This document shows positions 40,539 to 49,042 of a stretch of 64,000 nt of DNA, in pieces. The position numbers were made by a program, and so were the translations under genes. This stretch comes from CBDBCU01 sp965203435 (lineage in GTDB: Bacteria; Chloroflexota; Dehalococcoidia; Lucifugimonadales; UBA3495). The notes under the pieces were generated by a model, which was given only the letters and a program-made list of their open reading frames with translations, made no database searches and had not been told where the DNA came from. The stretch lies in assembly GCA_965203435.1 (NCBI GenBank), contig CBDBCU010000002.1, forward strand, positions 372,001 to 436,000, in the 5' to 3' direction. Positions within the stretch are counted from its first letter, which is position 1; each line of letters begins with the position of its first letter.

Positions 40539-41669
40539 CTACTTCAGATAGCCCATCTTTTCGAAGTTGCCGTTGACCAGGGGATGGGCGTCGACGCCGA
40601 ACCAGTCCTCCACGATGGTGGCATAAGCCCCGCGGAAGTCGTAGTTGGGCACCAGATCGCCCTGCTCCAGGTTCTTGGCTTCCAGGGACGGGTATTCGCC
40701 GTACATCCCGCCCTTGACCCCGTCGCCGATGACAAAGGAAACGCCGGCGGCGCCGTGATCGGTGCCGGAGCCGTTGTCCCGGACGCGGCGGCCGAACTCG
40801 GAGAACAGGTACATAACCACATTTTCCCCGGTGTTATGCTCCCGCAGATCCTCAAAGAAGGCGCCGATGCCCTCGGCCACATCCTTCCACAGCTGCGGGT
40901 GGGCGGCGGCCTCGCCGGCGTGGGTGTCAAAGCTGGCGTGCTGGGTGTAGTAAATCCGCGTCCCCAGGTCGGCCATATAGACCTGGGCGATGTCGCGCAG
41001 GTGCTGGGCAATGGCGGAGCTGGGATACTCCACGGTGGAGGAGTAGCGTTCCGGGGCTACCTTGACGATGTCGGCGCCAATCATGGCCTCGGTGCCGGTG
41101 GAGCGCAGGTAGTCGGTAACGAAACTGCCGCCCACGGTGGGGGAATACATCCGGCTGAACAGATCCAGGGCCCTGGCCCGCTGCTCCTGATCGCTGATGC
41201 CGGTGAGCAGGCCATAGGTGCCCAGGTCGCTGATGGCGGCCACCGGCACGCCGGGGACGGCCAAGGCCCGGGGCAGGCCATGCCCGAAGTTGATGGCGGT
41301 CAGCACATTTTCCTTGTGGGGATCCAGTTCCCGGGCCAGCCGGCCGGCCCAGCCCTCCGTCCCCACCTTGTCCGGCTCGCAGGTGTGCCAGATGTCCATG
41401 GAGCGGAAGTGGGAGCGGGGGGAGTCCGGATAGCCGATGCCGTGAATCACGGCCACCTTGCCCTGGTCGTACAGCTCCTTGACCGGCCCCATCGTGGGCA
41501 TCAGGGCCAGGCTGTCGTTCAGGGGGATCATCTCCTCCCGCTGATAGCCGACATTGGGCCGGTTCTCGTAGTAGAGGGCCTCGTTGTAGGGGATGACCGT
41601 GTTCATATAGTCGTTGCCGCCGGTGAGCTGCAAGACGACGATGACCGGGTCTTTCTTGGTCGAGGTCAT
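40539..41669 (-). CDS. DUF1501 family protein (sulfatase-like fold)
   Basis: A 376-residue protein: VIVVLQLTGGNDYMNTVIPY at the start, then AVIHGIGYPDSPRSHFRSMDIWHT, SFDTHAGEAAAHPQLWKDVAEGIGAFFEDL, and EFGRRVRDNGSGTDHGAAGVSFVIG. These are the DUF1501 landmarks in the usual order, related to alkaline phosphatase/sulfatase folds. Unlike many family members it has no Tat signal peptide, so it may stay in the cytoplasm. It follows the DUF1800 gene, its normal partner, after a strong intercistronic hairpin. An AAGGAGG box precedes the ATG. Confidence 0.92.
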   Translation of the reverse strand: MTSTKKDPVIVVLQLTGGNDYMNTVIPYNEALYYENRPNVGYQREEMIPLNDSLALMPTMGPVKELYDQGKVAVIHGIGYPDSPRSHFRSMDIWHTCEPDKVGTEGWAGRLARELDPHKENVLTAINFGHGLPRALAVPGVPVAAISDLGTYGLLTGISDQEQRARALDLFSRMYSPTVGGSFVTDYLRSTGTEAMIGADIVKVAPERYSSTVEYPSSAIAQHLRDIAQVYMADLGTRIYYTQHASFDTHAGEAAAHPQLWKDVAEGIGAFFEDLREHNTGENVVMYLFSEFGRRVRDNGSGTDHGAAGVSFVIGDGVKGGMYGEYPSLEAKNLEQGDLVPNYDFRGAYATIVEDWFGVDAHPLVNGNFEKMGYLK

Positions 41670-41700
41670 TTCAGCCTCCTTTAGTTCGGGATGGGACGGG

Positions 41701-41723
41701 GGGACGCCGCCGGGCGGCGTCCC
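41701..41723. terminator. Strong intercistronic hairpin between DUF1800 and DUF1501
   Basis: GGGACGCCGC-CGG-GCGGCGTCCC, a perfect 10-bp GC stem with a 3-base loop and no T run on the minus strand. It is more likely a mRNA-stabilising or attenuating stem than a full terminator. Confidence 0.45.
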
Positions 41724-41749
41724 GGGATTGATTCCCTTTTCAGCGGCCG

Positions 41750-41781
41750 GTCATCCTTCAACAAGTTCAGGATGAGCGGAA
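41750..41781. repeat. R2 element
   Basis: CATCCTTCAACAAGTTCAGG with GATGAGCGGA following, next to the intercistronic hairpin. Confidence 0.8.
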
Positions 41782-41791
41782 CCGCCGGGGG

Positions 41792-43192
41792 TTAGGCGAA
41801 CTGGTACTCGGTGGTGGCGCTGATCAGGGCCATCATTTCGCCGATGCGGGTGGCCGCCATCGCCGTGTCGTTCCAGTCCAGGTTGCCGCCGGATTGGGCG
41901 TGTTCGCTGAGCTGGGCGCGGGTTTCGGCGCTCAATTCCAGAAAGCCCATGTGATCCAGGCAGGCGTCCAGCAGCTCGTCCGGCGTGGTGGCCTGTTCGT
42001 CTTTGATGTGGCCGACGATGCTCTGCATCCCGGGCAGGGCGGTCTTGGTGACGCTGTCGGCGACGAAGTTGATGCGGGCCAGCAGGGAGCCGCTGTTAAT
42101 CCACTCGGAGCCGGTATGCCAGCCTTCCACGCTGGGCGGATCCAGGATGTCCTGGCCCATATAGCCCGGCTCCCGGCAGATTTTGGACAGGCCCGGATCC
42201 GGGAAACGGTAGGAGCCGACCATTTTCATGGTGCTGGCTACCACTTCCGCCGGACTCTTAATCTTGGAGTAGCGGGCCTCCTTAAAGAACTCGGATTTGA
42301 GCATAAAGCGCAGGACTTCGCGGATTTCGTAGCCGGATTCCGCAAAGACATCCATCATCGCGTCCAGGGCTTCCTCGTCCCGGGCCGGCTCGATAGTCCA
42401 GGCCGGAACCTGCGGCTCGTCGGCGACAAAGAAGTTGTAGAGATGGCGGCAGATGAAACGGGCGGTCGCCGGCTCCTCGACCACGATGTCGATGATGTCC
42501 TCGCCGTTGAAGTCGCCGCTGCGGCCCAGGAAGGTCTTTTCGGAGAAGTCGTGATCCTCCTCCCGATAGGTGAACTTCCAGGGATAGCGGCCGTAGGGCT
42601 GGCGGGGCAGCTTGGGCTGGATAGTCCAGCCGGTAAAGGCGCGGGAGGCTTCCCGCACATCCACCTCGGTATAGTTGCTGACGCCCATGGAGAACAGTTC
42701 CAGCAGTTCCCGGCCCCAGTTCTCGTTGACCGCGTCCCGGTGGTTCTCGTTGTTGTCCAGCCAGTAAATCATGGCCGGATTCCGGGACAGTTCCAGGAGC
42801 AGTTCCCGGTAGTTGCCCATGCCGTACTCCCGGAACATCTCGATCTGGGTCAGCATCTGGTCGCAGTTGTCCAGCTTGGAGTTGCCGGTGGCAAAGACAT
42901 GGTGCCAGAACAGCGCCATTTTCTCCTCCAGCGGCTTGTCGGTGCTGACCATGTTGTAGAGCCAGTTGGCCTGGCCCATCACCGGATTGCCGCCGGGCAG
43001 CAGGCAGCCGGGGTGGTAGCGCAGCAGCAGTTCGCCCTGGCCGCCGTGCCGGTCGGCCGGCGGATCCACCAGTTCGTCCACGACGGCGTCGTAGCCTTTG
43101 GCGACGAGGGATTCCAGTTCGTCGCGGTTGGCCCCGAAGCCGGCCCGCCGCATCAGGTGCGCCATTAACGCGAGATCTTCTTTGTTGGACAT
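41792..43192 (-). CDS. DUF1800 family protein
   Basis: A 466-residue helical protein: HLMRRAGFGANRDELESLVAKGYDAVVDEL, KMALFWHHVFATG, NRENWGRELLELFSMG-like segment (NENWGRELLELFSMGVSNYTEVDVREASRAFTGW), HDFSEKTFLG, and DILDPPSVEGWHTGSEWINSGSLLARINF. This is the standard DUF1800 order. Family function is unknown; it is nearly always beside DUF1501. No signal peptide. First gene of the operon; an AAGGAGG box lies 7-8 bp before the ATG. Confidence 0.93.
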   Translation of the reverse strand: MSNKEDLALMAHLMRRAGFGANRDELESLVAKGYDAVVDELVDPPADRHGGQGELLLRYHPGCLLPGGNPVMGQANWLYNMVSTDKPLEEKMALFWHHVFATGNSKLDNCDQMLTQIEMFREYGMGNYRELLLELSRNPAMIYWLDNNENHRDAVNENWGRELLELFSMGVSNYTEVDVREASRAFTGWTIQPKLPRQPYGRYPWKFTYREEDHDFSEKTFLGRSGDFNGEDIIDIVVEEPATARFICRHLYNFFVADEPQVPAWTIEPARDEEALDAMMDVFAESGYEIREVLRFMLKSEFFKEARYSKIKSPAEVVASTMKMVGSYRFPDPGLSKICREPGYMGQDILDPPSVEGWHTGSEWINSGSLLARINFVADSVTKTALPGMQSIVGHIKDEQATTPDELLDACLDHMGFLELSAETRAQLSEHAQSGGNLDWNDTAMAATRIGEMMALISATTEYQFA

Positions 43193-43219
43193 CCGATGCC
43201 TCCTTAGTTAGAAGGTTGG

Positions 43220-43295
43220 GGACTCCAGTTAGCGGGCTTGCGGTCAAGCCCGAGGAGTTGTCAAGGATTTTAGGCTATGGCGGCGGGTCTGTCAA
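43220..43295 (-). promoter_or_regulatory. Promoter and leader hairpin of the DUF1800 operon
   Basis: Minus-strand TTGACA (43295-43290), 17-bp spacer, TAAAAT (43272-43267). The roughly 65-base leader contains a small stem GGGCTTG-ACCG-CAAGCCC (about 43232-43249). Confidence 0.7.
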
Positions 43296-43457
43296 CACTT
43301 TTCCCGAAAATTGGAAATATCCGATAGCATTTAATACTGATTATAATGTAAAAATGGGAATTGGCAATAGCGGCCGCCGCCGCCCTTGCCTAAAAGACAA
43401 CAATGCATTATCCTTAGGGCAACTATTTTACCATAACCCTTTTAGCGAGGCGCGGTT

Positions 43458-44216
43458 ATGACTACGCAAGTTCAGGAACCAACTACTGCGGCCGCAGCGC
43501 CGGCGGTGTCCCCGGAAACGGCGGCCGAGCCGGCGGCGATTCCGGCGGTATCCCCGGAAAGGGCGGCAGTGCCGGCGGCGATGGCCCCGGATGGGGCGGC
43601 TCCGGCAGCGGCGGCCCCGACCGCCGGGCTTGTCCCGGAAAAGCGCAAGTTCACGGTAGCCGAATACTACCGGATGACCGAACTGGGCATCCTGGATCAC
43701 ACCGAGCGGTTGGAACTTATTGACGGGGAGATTATCGTTATGGCGGCCATCGGAGTACCTCACGCCATTGGCGTCAACCGCGTGAACCAGGCTTTCGCCG
43801 AAGTGGCCCGCAATCGGTTCACCGTCAGCGTCCAGAACCCCGTCCACCTGGACGACTATTCGGAACCCCAGCCGGATATTGCCATTGTGCGGCTGCGGGA
43901 GGATTCCGAGCTTACTTCCCATCCCGGCCCGGCGGATACCCTGGTGGCGGTGGAAGTTTCCGACAGCACCCTGGCTTTTGACTTGGGGGCCAAGGCCCGG
44001 CGCTACGCCGCCGCCGGCATCCCAGAGCTGTGGGTGATGAACCTGCCGGGCGACCGCATTGACCGGATGGATCAGCTGGGGCCGACCGGCTACGCCCGGC
44101 ACACCGTCTTTGCGCGGGGTGAAAATATCAGCCCGGGGGCTTTGCCGGATTTGGCGTTTGCCGTAGCCGATTTGCTGCCGCCGCGGACCACGATGCAAGG
44201 CACGGCCCGCGGCTAG
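43458..44216 (+). CDS. Uma2-family putative endonuclease, tandem copy 1
   Basis: A 252-residue protein. The first 55 residues are Ala/Pro-rich low complexity. The Uma2 core begins KRKFTVAEYYRMTELGIL and continues with RLELIDGEIIVMAAIG, PDIAIVRLREDSEL, DTLVAVEVSDSTLAFDLGAKARRYAAAGIPELWVMNLPGDRI. The E...D...VEVS...K pattern fits the PD-(D/E)XK active site. It is the first of three head-to-tail paralogues starting MTTQV. A -10-like TATAAT lies about 115 bp upstream. Confidence 0.88.
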   Translation: MTTQVQEPTTAAAAPAVSPETAAEPAAIPAVSPERAAVPAAMAPDGAAPAAAAPTAGLVPEKRKFTVAEYYRMTELGILDHTERLELIDGEIIVMAAIGVPHAIGVNRVNQAFAEVARNRFTVSVQNPVHLDDYSEPQPDIAIVRLREDSELTSHPGPADTLVAVEVSDSTLAFDLGAKARRYAAAGIPELWVMNLPGDRIDRMDQLGPTGYARHTVFARGENISPGALPDLAFAVADLLPPRTTMQGTARG

Positions 44217-44293
44217 ACCGCCGGGCCGCCCGCGGCCGGTTGATCATCCAGCCGGCAAAATTGCCATCCCTTTCCTGCCTAGTGGAGGTTGTT

Positions 44294-45007
44294 ATGACTA
44301 CGCAGGTTAAAGAACCTACTACGGTAGCAGTGCCGACCGCACCTGCGGCCGCGGCCGCCCCGGCGGCGATTGCCCCGGAAACGGCTACTCCGGTAGCAGC
44401 GGCGGCCCCGGCCGCAGAGCTTGCCCGGGAAAAGCGCAAGTTCACGGTAGCCGAATACTACCGGATGGCCGAAGTGGGCATCCTGCATCACACCGAGCGG
44501 GTAGAGCTGCTTGACGGGGAGATTATCGTTATGGCGCCGATGGGAGATCGCCATGCCAACGGGGTACGGCGGATTGGGCAAGCCTTGCAGCGGATGGCAA
44601 GGCTTGCCGTAACCGTCAGCGTCCAGTGTCCCCTCCGCTTGGACGATTATTCGGAACCGGAGCCGGATGTTGCCCTCCTGCGGTTTCGCGAGGATGGCTA
44701 TATTACCCATCCCGGCCCGGCGGATGTGCTGGTGGTGATGGAGGTTTCCGACAGTACCCTGGATTTTGACCGGGAGGTTAAATCCAAACGCTACGCCGCC
44801 GCCGGCATCCCGGAAATGTGGGTTATGAACCTGCCGGGGGACTGCCTTGACCGGCTGGATCAACCGGGGCCGGCCGGTTACGCCCGGCACACCGTCTTTC
44901 GGCGGGGCGATAAAATCAGCCCGGCCGCCCTGCCCGATTTGGAATTGGCGGTAGCGGATTTGCTGCCGCCGCGGACCACGATGCAAGGCACGGCCGGCGG
45001 AGGCTAA
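44294..45007 (+). CDS. Uma2-family putative endonuclease, tandem copy 2
   Basis: A 237-residue protein with the same plan: Ala-rich leader, KRKFTVAEYYRMAEVGIL, RVELLDGEIIVMAPMG, PDVALLRFREDGY, LVVMEVSDSTLDFDREVKSKRYAAAGIPEMWV. The start at MTTQVKEPTT is set by TGGAGGTTGTT and by identity with the other copies. It differs from its neighbours mainly in residues about 95-130, the segment that could set specificity. Confidence 0.88.
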   Translation: MTTQVKEPTTVAVPTAPAAAAAPAAIAPETATPVAAAAPAAELAREKRKFTVAEYYRMAEVGILHHTERVELLDGEIIVMAPMGDRHANGVRRIGQALQRMARLAVTVSVQCPLRLDDYSEPEPDVALLRFREDGYITHPGPADVLVVMEVSDSTLDFDREVKSKRYAAAGIPEMWVMNLPGDCLDRLDQPGPAGYARHTVFRRGDKISPAALPDLELAVADLLPPRTTMQGTAGGG

Positions 45008-45084
45008 TCATCCGGGACTGAATTGGCCGGTTTATCATCCAACCAGCAGAATTGCCATCCCTTTCCTGACTAGGGGAGGTTGTT

Positions 45085-45768
45085 ATGACTACACAGGTCA
45101 AAGAACCGACTACGGCGGCGGCCCCGGCGGCCGCCGTCCCGGTGGTGATTGCCACGGAAACGGCTACTCCGGTAGCAACGGCGGCGCCGGCCGCCGATCT
45201 CACCCGGGAAAAGCGCAAGTTCACGGTAGCCGAATACTACCGGATGGCTGAGGTCGGCATCCTGCATCACACCGAGCGGGTGGAACTGCTTGACGGGGAG
45301 ATTATCGTTATGGCGCCCATTGGCGAACCCCACGCTACCGTCGTTGACCGCCTGACGCTGGCTTTTGCCGAGGTATCCCGGGGCCGGTTCATTGTCCGGG
45401 TACAGAACCCCATCCGTCTGGACGCTGGGGCCGAGCCGCAGCCGGACCTTGCCCTCCTGCGGCTGCGGGCGGATTTTTACATTAACGCCCATCCCGGCCC
45501 GGCGGATACGCTGGTGGTGATGGAGGTTTCCGACAGCACACTGGATTTTGACCGGGAGATTAAATCCAAACGCTACGCCGCCGCCGGCATCCCGGAAATG
45601 TGGGTTATGAACCTGCCGGGGGACTGCATCGACCGGCTGGATCAACCGGGGCCGGCCGGCTATGCCCGGCACACCGTCTTTCGGCGGGGCGATAAAATCA
45701 GCCCGGCCGCCCTGCCCGATTTGGAGTTTGCCGTAACCGATTTGCTGCCGCCGCGGCCGGCCTATTAA
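45085..45768 (+). CDS. Uma2-family putative endonuclease, tandem copy 3
   Basis: A 227-residue protein, nearly identical to copy 2 from LVVMEVSDSTLDFDREIKSK to GYARHTVFRRGDKISPAALPDLE. It is different in PHATVVDRLTLAFAEVSRGR. It ends PPRPAY instead of the TTMQGTAxG tail of the others, where an R3 element begins. The intergenic spacer before it (GCCATCCCTTTCCTGACTAG) copies that before copy 2, showing that leader and gene were duplicated together. Confidence 0.88.
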   Translation: MTTQVKEPTTAAAPAAAVPVVIATETATPVATAAPAADLTREKRKFTVAEYYRMAEVGILHHTERVELLDGEIIVMAPIGEPHATVVDRLTLAFAEVSRGRFIVRVQNPIRLDAGAEPQPDLALLRLRADFYINAHPGPADTLVVMEVSDSTLDFDREIKSKRYAAAGIPEMWVMNLPGDCIDRLDQPGPAGYARHTVFRRGDKISPAALPDLEFAVTDLLPPRPAY

Positions 45769-45893
45769 ACATGGATAGACAGGATAGACAGGATAGACAG
45801 GATTTAGGGGGTCTGCTGGGAACGGTTATTGACGGCCATTACCGTTCTAATCCGATACAAAAATCCGGTCAATCCGGTCTATCCATGTTTGAT
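45766..45893. repeat. R3 inverted-repeat element
   Basis: Left arm has an extra GACAGGATA unit (AACATGGATAGACAGGATAG then repeated); right arm ends CGGTCTATCCATGTTTGA. Centre contains GACGGCCATTACCGTTCTAA. Confidence 0.8.
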
Positions 45894-46685
45894 TCAGCTT
45901 ACGATGTTCACCGCCGGGCAGTGTTGGCGCAGTAGTTGCAGCAGTTCCGGGTGGGTTGCCGCCGGGTTGCGGCCGGTCGTTACTACTACCGTCCACAGGC
46001 CGGCCCGGGTTTCCCGGCCCAGACGGGCGGCCACTTCCTCTTGGTTGGCCGGGCTTAGGACTATTTCCAAGCCCCGCAGCCAGGGCCGCGCCCGTTCCAG
46101 AGCCGCCGGCTCGCCGGCGGCGTAGTCAGCAAAGGCCAATAGTTCCCGCGCCGGCCGGGATAATTCCTCCGGGGATTCGCCGAGGGCCAGGACCGTTACC
46201 GCCCGTGCTTTGGCGTTAAAGGCGGCTACATATTGGCGGGTGGCGACAATCTGCTGGGCGTGGGTCGCGGCGTGGCCGGCGGTGCGCTCAATCAGTTCCA
46301 GCAGGGTCAAGCCGGGAAAGGCATTAGCCGGATTGGGCGGCGTGGCCGGCCGGGACAGCTGCTCGGCGGTCAAGCCGGCCATTACCGCCCGCAACCGTTG
46401 GAAAGTGGATTCCAGATGTTCCAGATCCTGCCGCAGGCGTTCCTCCCGGCTGCTGAAGGGCGGCAGCATATCCTGCTGGCCGGCGGCGATGCGCTCCAGG
46501 GCATCGACGAAACTTTCGGCGTCCAGATGTTGCAGCACTTCCCACACCGACCAGCGGGAGCCGAGAAAGGCTTCGTCGGCATCCAGCCCGGCCAGGGCTT
46601 GGCGCAAGGATTCCTGGCCGGCATCCAACCGGGCCAAGGCGGCATCCCGCCGCTGCATCGGGGTTAAGGGCGATTCTGGGGGCAT
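45894..46685 (-). CDS. DinB-like domain protein with C-terminal extension
   Basis: A 263-residue protein. Residues 1-165 match a DinB/YfiT-like four-helix bundle: LTPMQRRDAALARLDAGQESLRQAL, SRWSVWEVLQHLDAESFVDALERI, and LELIERTAGHAATHAQQIVATRQ with the His residues expected for metal binding. Residues about 175-263 (from VTVLALGESPEEL to LRQHCPAVNIVS) form an alpha/beta segment not recognised as a family. DinB-like proteins are often thiol-dependent transferases. The start MPPESPLTP follows AGAGAGGAAATT. Confidence 0.7.
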   Translation of the reverse strand: MPPESPLTPMQRRDAALARLDAGQESLRQALAGLDADEAFLGSRWSVWEVLQHLDAESFVDALERIAAGQQDMLPPFSSREERLRQDLEHLESTFQRLRAVMAGLTAEQLSRPATPPNPANAFPGLTLLELIERTAGHAATHAQQIVATRQYVAAFNAKARAVTVLALGESPEELSRPARELLAFADYAAGEPAALERARPWLRGLEIVLSPANQEEVAARLGRETRAGLWTVVVTTGRNPAATHPELLQLLRQHCPAVNIVS

Positions 46686-46757
46686 AATTTCCTCTCTTAA
46701 CCGGACGGGTTGACCGGCGACTTCCGGGCCGGCCGTGTTCTGATGGGGGATATTCCA

Positions 46758-46785
46758 TCCGCTCATCCTGAACTTGTTGAAGGAT
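46758..46785. repeat. R2 element
   Basis: CATCCTGAACTTGTTGAAGG, the family consensus, between the divergent DinB-like and Rieske genes. Confidence 0.8.
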
Positions 46786-46826
46786 GGATACCCCGCAACC
46801 GGGCGGAAATGGCCGCCATCCCCCCT

Positions 46827-46855
46827 TTGCCGCCCGGCTTTTATTCCGCTATACT
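46827..46855 (+). promoter_or_regulatory. Sigma70-type promoter of the Rieske gene
   Basis: TTGCCG (46827-46832), 17-bp spacer, TATACT (46850-46855). Confidence 0.6.
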
Positions 46856-46889
46856 ATCCCGCAACATTGCTCACTTTGCGGGAGGTGCT

Positions 46890-47219
46890 ATGGTCTATCC
46901 CGATTTTTCGGCGGGGGTCAAAGAGGTGGACTTGGGGGCCGAGGATTCCTTTGAACGGTTTCCCGCCGTTATTGCCCTGGAGGGCGGCGATTTTTACTTG
47001 GCCCGGTCGCGCAAGGGGGAATACAAACTGCTGTCCTCCCTCTGTCCCCACAGCTGGGGGACTATTTACCTGGAGGACACCTGCTTTATGTGTCCCTCCC
47101 ACGGCTGGCGGTTCGAGTATTACGAGGGCAACTGCATCAACGGCCCCATTGCCCAGATGTATTCCTTTGCCGTTACCGCCCGCAACGGCCATCTCTTTGC
47201 CGAACTGCCCAACAAGTAG
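46890..47219 (+). CDS. Rieske [2Fe-2S] ferredoxin-like protein
   Basis: A 109-residue stand-alone Rieske domain: LLSSLCPHSWGTIYLEDTCFMCPSHGWRFEYYEGNCINGP. The CPH and CPSH boxes with 15-16 residues between them supply the two Cys and two His ligands. It resembles the ferredoxin components of oxygenases or nitrite-reductase small subunits, but no oxygenase or reductase gene is adjacent. The start at ATG 46890 follows GGGAGGTGCT. Confidence 0.88.
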   Translation: MVYPDFSAGVKEVDLGAEDSFERFPAVIALEGGDFYLARSRKGEYKLLSSLCPHSWGTIYLEDTCFMCPSHGWRFEYYEGNCINGPIAQMYSFAVTARNGHLFAELPNK

Positions 47220-47227
47220 GGGGCGGA

Positions 47228-47349
47228 TTCAAACATGGATAGGCAGGATAGACAGGATTTTTGTTGGCTGCTCTGTAGGTCGTCTCCTTTTCCGAAACGA
47301 CCGGCATAGCAGCCGAAAAAATCCTGTCTATCCTGTCCATCCATGTAAA
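47228..47349. repeat. R3 inverted-repeat element
   Basis: Arms TCAAACATGGATAGGCAGGA and CCTGTCCATCCATGTAAATT; the centre has its own short dyad (GTCGTCTCC...CGAAACGAC). It lies between convergent genes and could end transcription from both sides. Confidence 0.8.
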
Positions 47350-48264
47350 TTAAACGCGGCGGAACAGGCCCGGCGGGGCCAGGTCGGCGAACTTTTCCGG
47401 GTGCAGGGCCGCCGCCAGTCCCTCCAACACATCCACCACCCGGGGGCCGTGACGGCTGGGCAGGCGGCCGTCAAAGAGATAGACTTGGCCCTGTTTTACT
47501 GCCGGCAAAGCCGGCCATTCCGGGCGGGAATAGAGATGCCGCCGGGATTCCACTTCGGCCCGTTCCAGGTCAAAGGCGCAGGGCATTATCATCAGATAGT
47601 CGGGCTGATAGGCGGTTACTTCGTCCCAGCCGACTTCCCGGGAGTGCCCCCACTTTTCCGCCAAGCCCTCGATGCCGCCGGCCAGTTCCACCAGCTCCGG
47701 CGTCCACTGGCCGGTGTTGCGTAAGGGATCCAGCCAGTCGATGCAGAACACTTTGGGGCGATCCGGCAAGATGGCGGTGGCGGCGGCTACCCGTTCCGCC
47801 CGTTGCCGTAGTTGGGCCACCAATTCCGCCGCCCGTTCCGGAACGGCGGCGGCCGCGCCGATAGCCAAGATGTTGGCGTAGATTTCCGCCAGTCCCACCG
47901 GGCGGGTAACGATAATCTGCGGCGTATAGTCCAGAACCTGGGCCGCCATCTGATAGACCGAGCCCTGGTCAATGGCGCAGACCTGGCAGATTTCCTGGGT
48001 GATAATCAAATCCGGGCGCAGTTCCCGCAGCAAATCGCCGTCAATCCAATGGGCCGGATTGCCGTTGGCCCGAGCCTGGCCGATGATGGCGTCAATTTCC
48101 CGGCTGTCCAAGTGACTTACGCTGCGGACACTGCGGCTGACCACCGGCAAGGCGGCGGCCGCCGGCGGATAGTCGCAAGTGTGGGACACGCCCACCAGCT
48201 GCCCGCCCAAGCCGAGGGCATAGACGATTTCGGTGGCACTGGGCAAAAGGGAAACAATACGCAT
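47350..48264 (-). CDS. Cobalamin-binding periplasmic-binding-fold protein (BtuF-like)
   Basis: A 304-residue protein starting MRIVSLLPSATEIVYALGLG, followed by LVGVSHTCDYP and IDAIIGQA. It then has LRPDLIITQEICQVCAI, the pattern of the cobalamin-binding branch, and PDRPKVFCIDWLDPL and HGPRVVDVLEGLA. No signal peptide or lipobox is present, so it may act in the cytosol or be mis-started. No BtuCD transporter lies nearby. Ligand is inferred from family resemblance. Confidence 0.8.
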   Translation of the reverse strand: MRIVSLLPSATEIVYALGLGGQLVGVSHTCDYPPAAAALPVVSRSVRSVSHLDSREIDAIIGQARANGNPAHWIDGDLLRELRPDLIITQEICQVCAIDQGSVYQMAAQVLDYTPQIIVTRPVGLAEIYANILAIGAAAAVPERAAELVAQLRQRAERVAAATAILPDRPKVFCIDWLDPLRNTGQWTPELVELAGGIEGLAEKWGHSREVGWDEVTAYQPDYLMIMPCAFDLERAEVESRRHLYSRPEWPALPAVKQGQVYLFDGRLPSRHGPRVVDVLEGLAAALHPEKFADLAPPGLFRRV

Positions 48265-48304
48265 AACAGGTGGGATTTTAGCACAAGGGGGGCGGGATTG
48301 CATT

Positions 48305-49039
48305 TCAATCCCACCAGCAAGGGGGAGTCTGTCCGTAGTTGTTTCGGGGAACTACCCCGGCTGTCCGCGCCGCCGGCCAGTTGCAGAAATCGCAGTAGCA
48401 GCGCATTTCCGCACACCGGCAAGGCCACAAATAAGCAGCGTGCGGGTTGTCAGTGCAAGGCCGCCAATGCCCTATTTCCGCACCTACCCCGCAATTGATG
48501 CAGACGCCGCTGGCTTTGATAAACCAATGGGGGCAGGCAACGGCCGGCAACTCCGGCAAAGTCCGCCGGGTTATCAGGGCCGCGCCGGGCTGCCAGCAGT
48601 AATCAGCGGCGTTATCCGCCCGGCCCCAATGGAACCCCTGCCGCCCCCAAGTGTTGTAAGCCGGGAACTCCCGCCGCACCGCAACCCTATCCTCCGCATT
48701 ATCCTGCTGCGTCCCCGCGGACAAATGCGCCGGCTGAATGCAGAAGGGCCGGTTGCACAAATGCCGGACAATCCGGCCGGGGACAACCGGTTCTCCTCGG
48801 CTCAGCTCAAAGGCCAAGATATGCGCCGGGCCGTTATCTGTGCTGCCATAGCCGTTCGACATCCCCCACCGCCAGACCAAGCAGACCCCTGAAAGGGGCA
48901 AAGGCAGGTTGGCGGGCGGCGGAACCGGCACCCCGTCCGTCGGGCTTACCGGGCCGGCATCATTCGGCCGCCGGCCAGCGCCCATCTGATAACAATGATC
49001 CAGCCAGAAATCCCGCTCCCGGCGGAAGTTGCGGCTCAT
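48305..49039 (-). CDS. HNH endonuclease
   Basis: A 244-residue protein. The central HNH motif reads IVRHLCNRPFCIQPAHLSAGTQQDN, matching the H-N-H form HLC-N-xC-xP-HL-xGT-xxN of phage and homing nucleases. The C-terminal half has many Cys (CINCGVGAEIGHW and CRCAEMRCYCDFCNW), suggesting one or two zinc-binding knuckles. It lies 3 bp after the lipoprotein gene, so they are probably co-transcribed. Phage or mobile origin is possible. Confidence 0.8.
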   Translation of the reverse strand: MSRNFRRERDFWLDHCYQMGAGRRPNDAGPVSPTDGVPVPPPANLPLPLSGVCLVWRWGMSNGYGSTDNGPAHILAFELSRGEPVVPGRIVRHLCNRPFCIQPAHLSAGTQQDNAEDRVAVRREFPAYNTWGRQGFHWGRADNAADYCWQPGAALITRRTLPELPAVACPHWFIKASGVCINCGVGAEIGHWRPCTDNPHAAYLWPCRCAEMRCYCDFCNWPAARTAGVVPRNNYGQTPPCWWD

Positions 49040-49042
49040 CCC

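Noticed and set aside
39141..41684. An 847-codon open frame on the plus strand
   Set aside because: It lies opposite the NHL and DUF1501 genes, which have clear families, ribosome-binding sites and operon context; high-GC codon bias keeps the antisense frame open.
43320..43360. TATAAT near 43340 as promoter of the first Uma2 gene
   Set aside because: The hexamer is good but no -35 at proper spacing was found and the ATG is about 115 bp away; not listed as a separate promoter.
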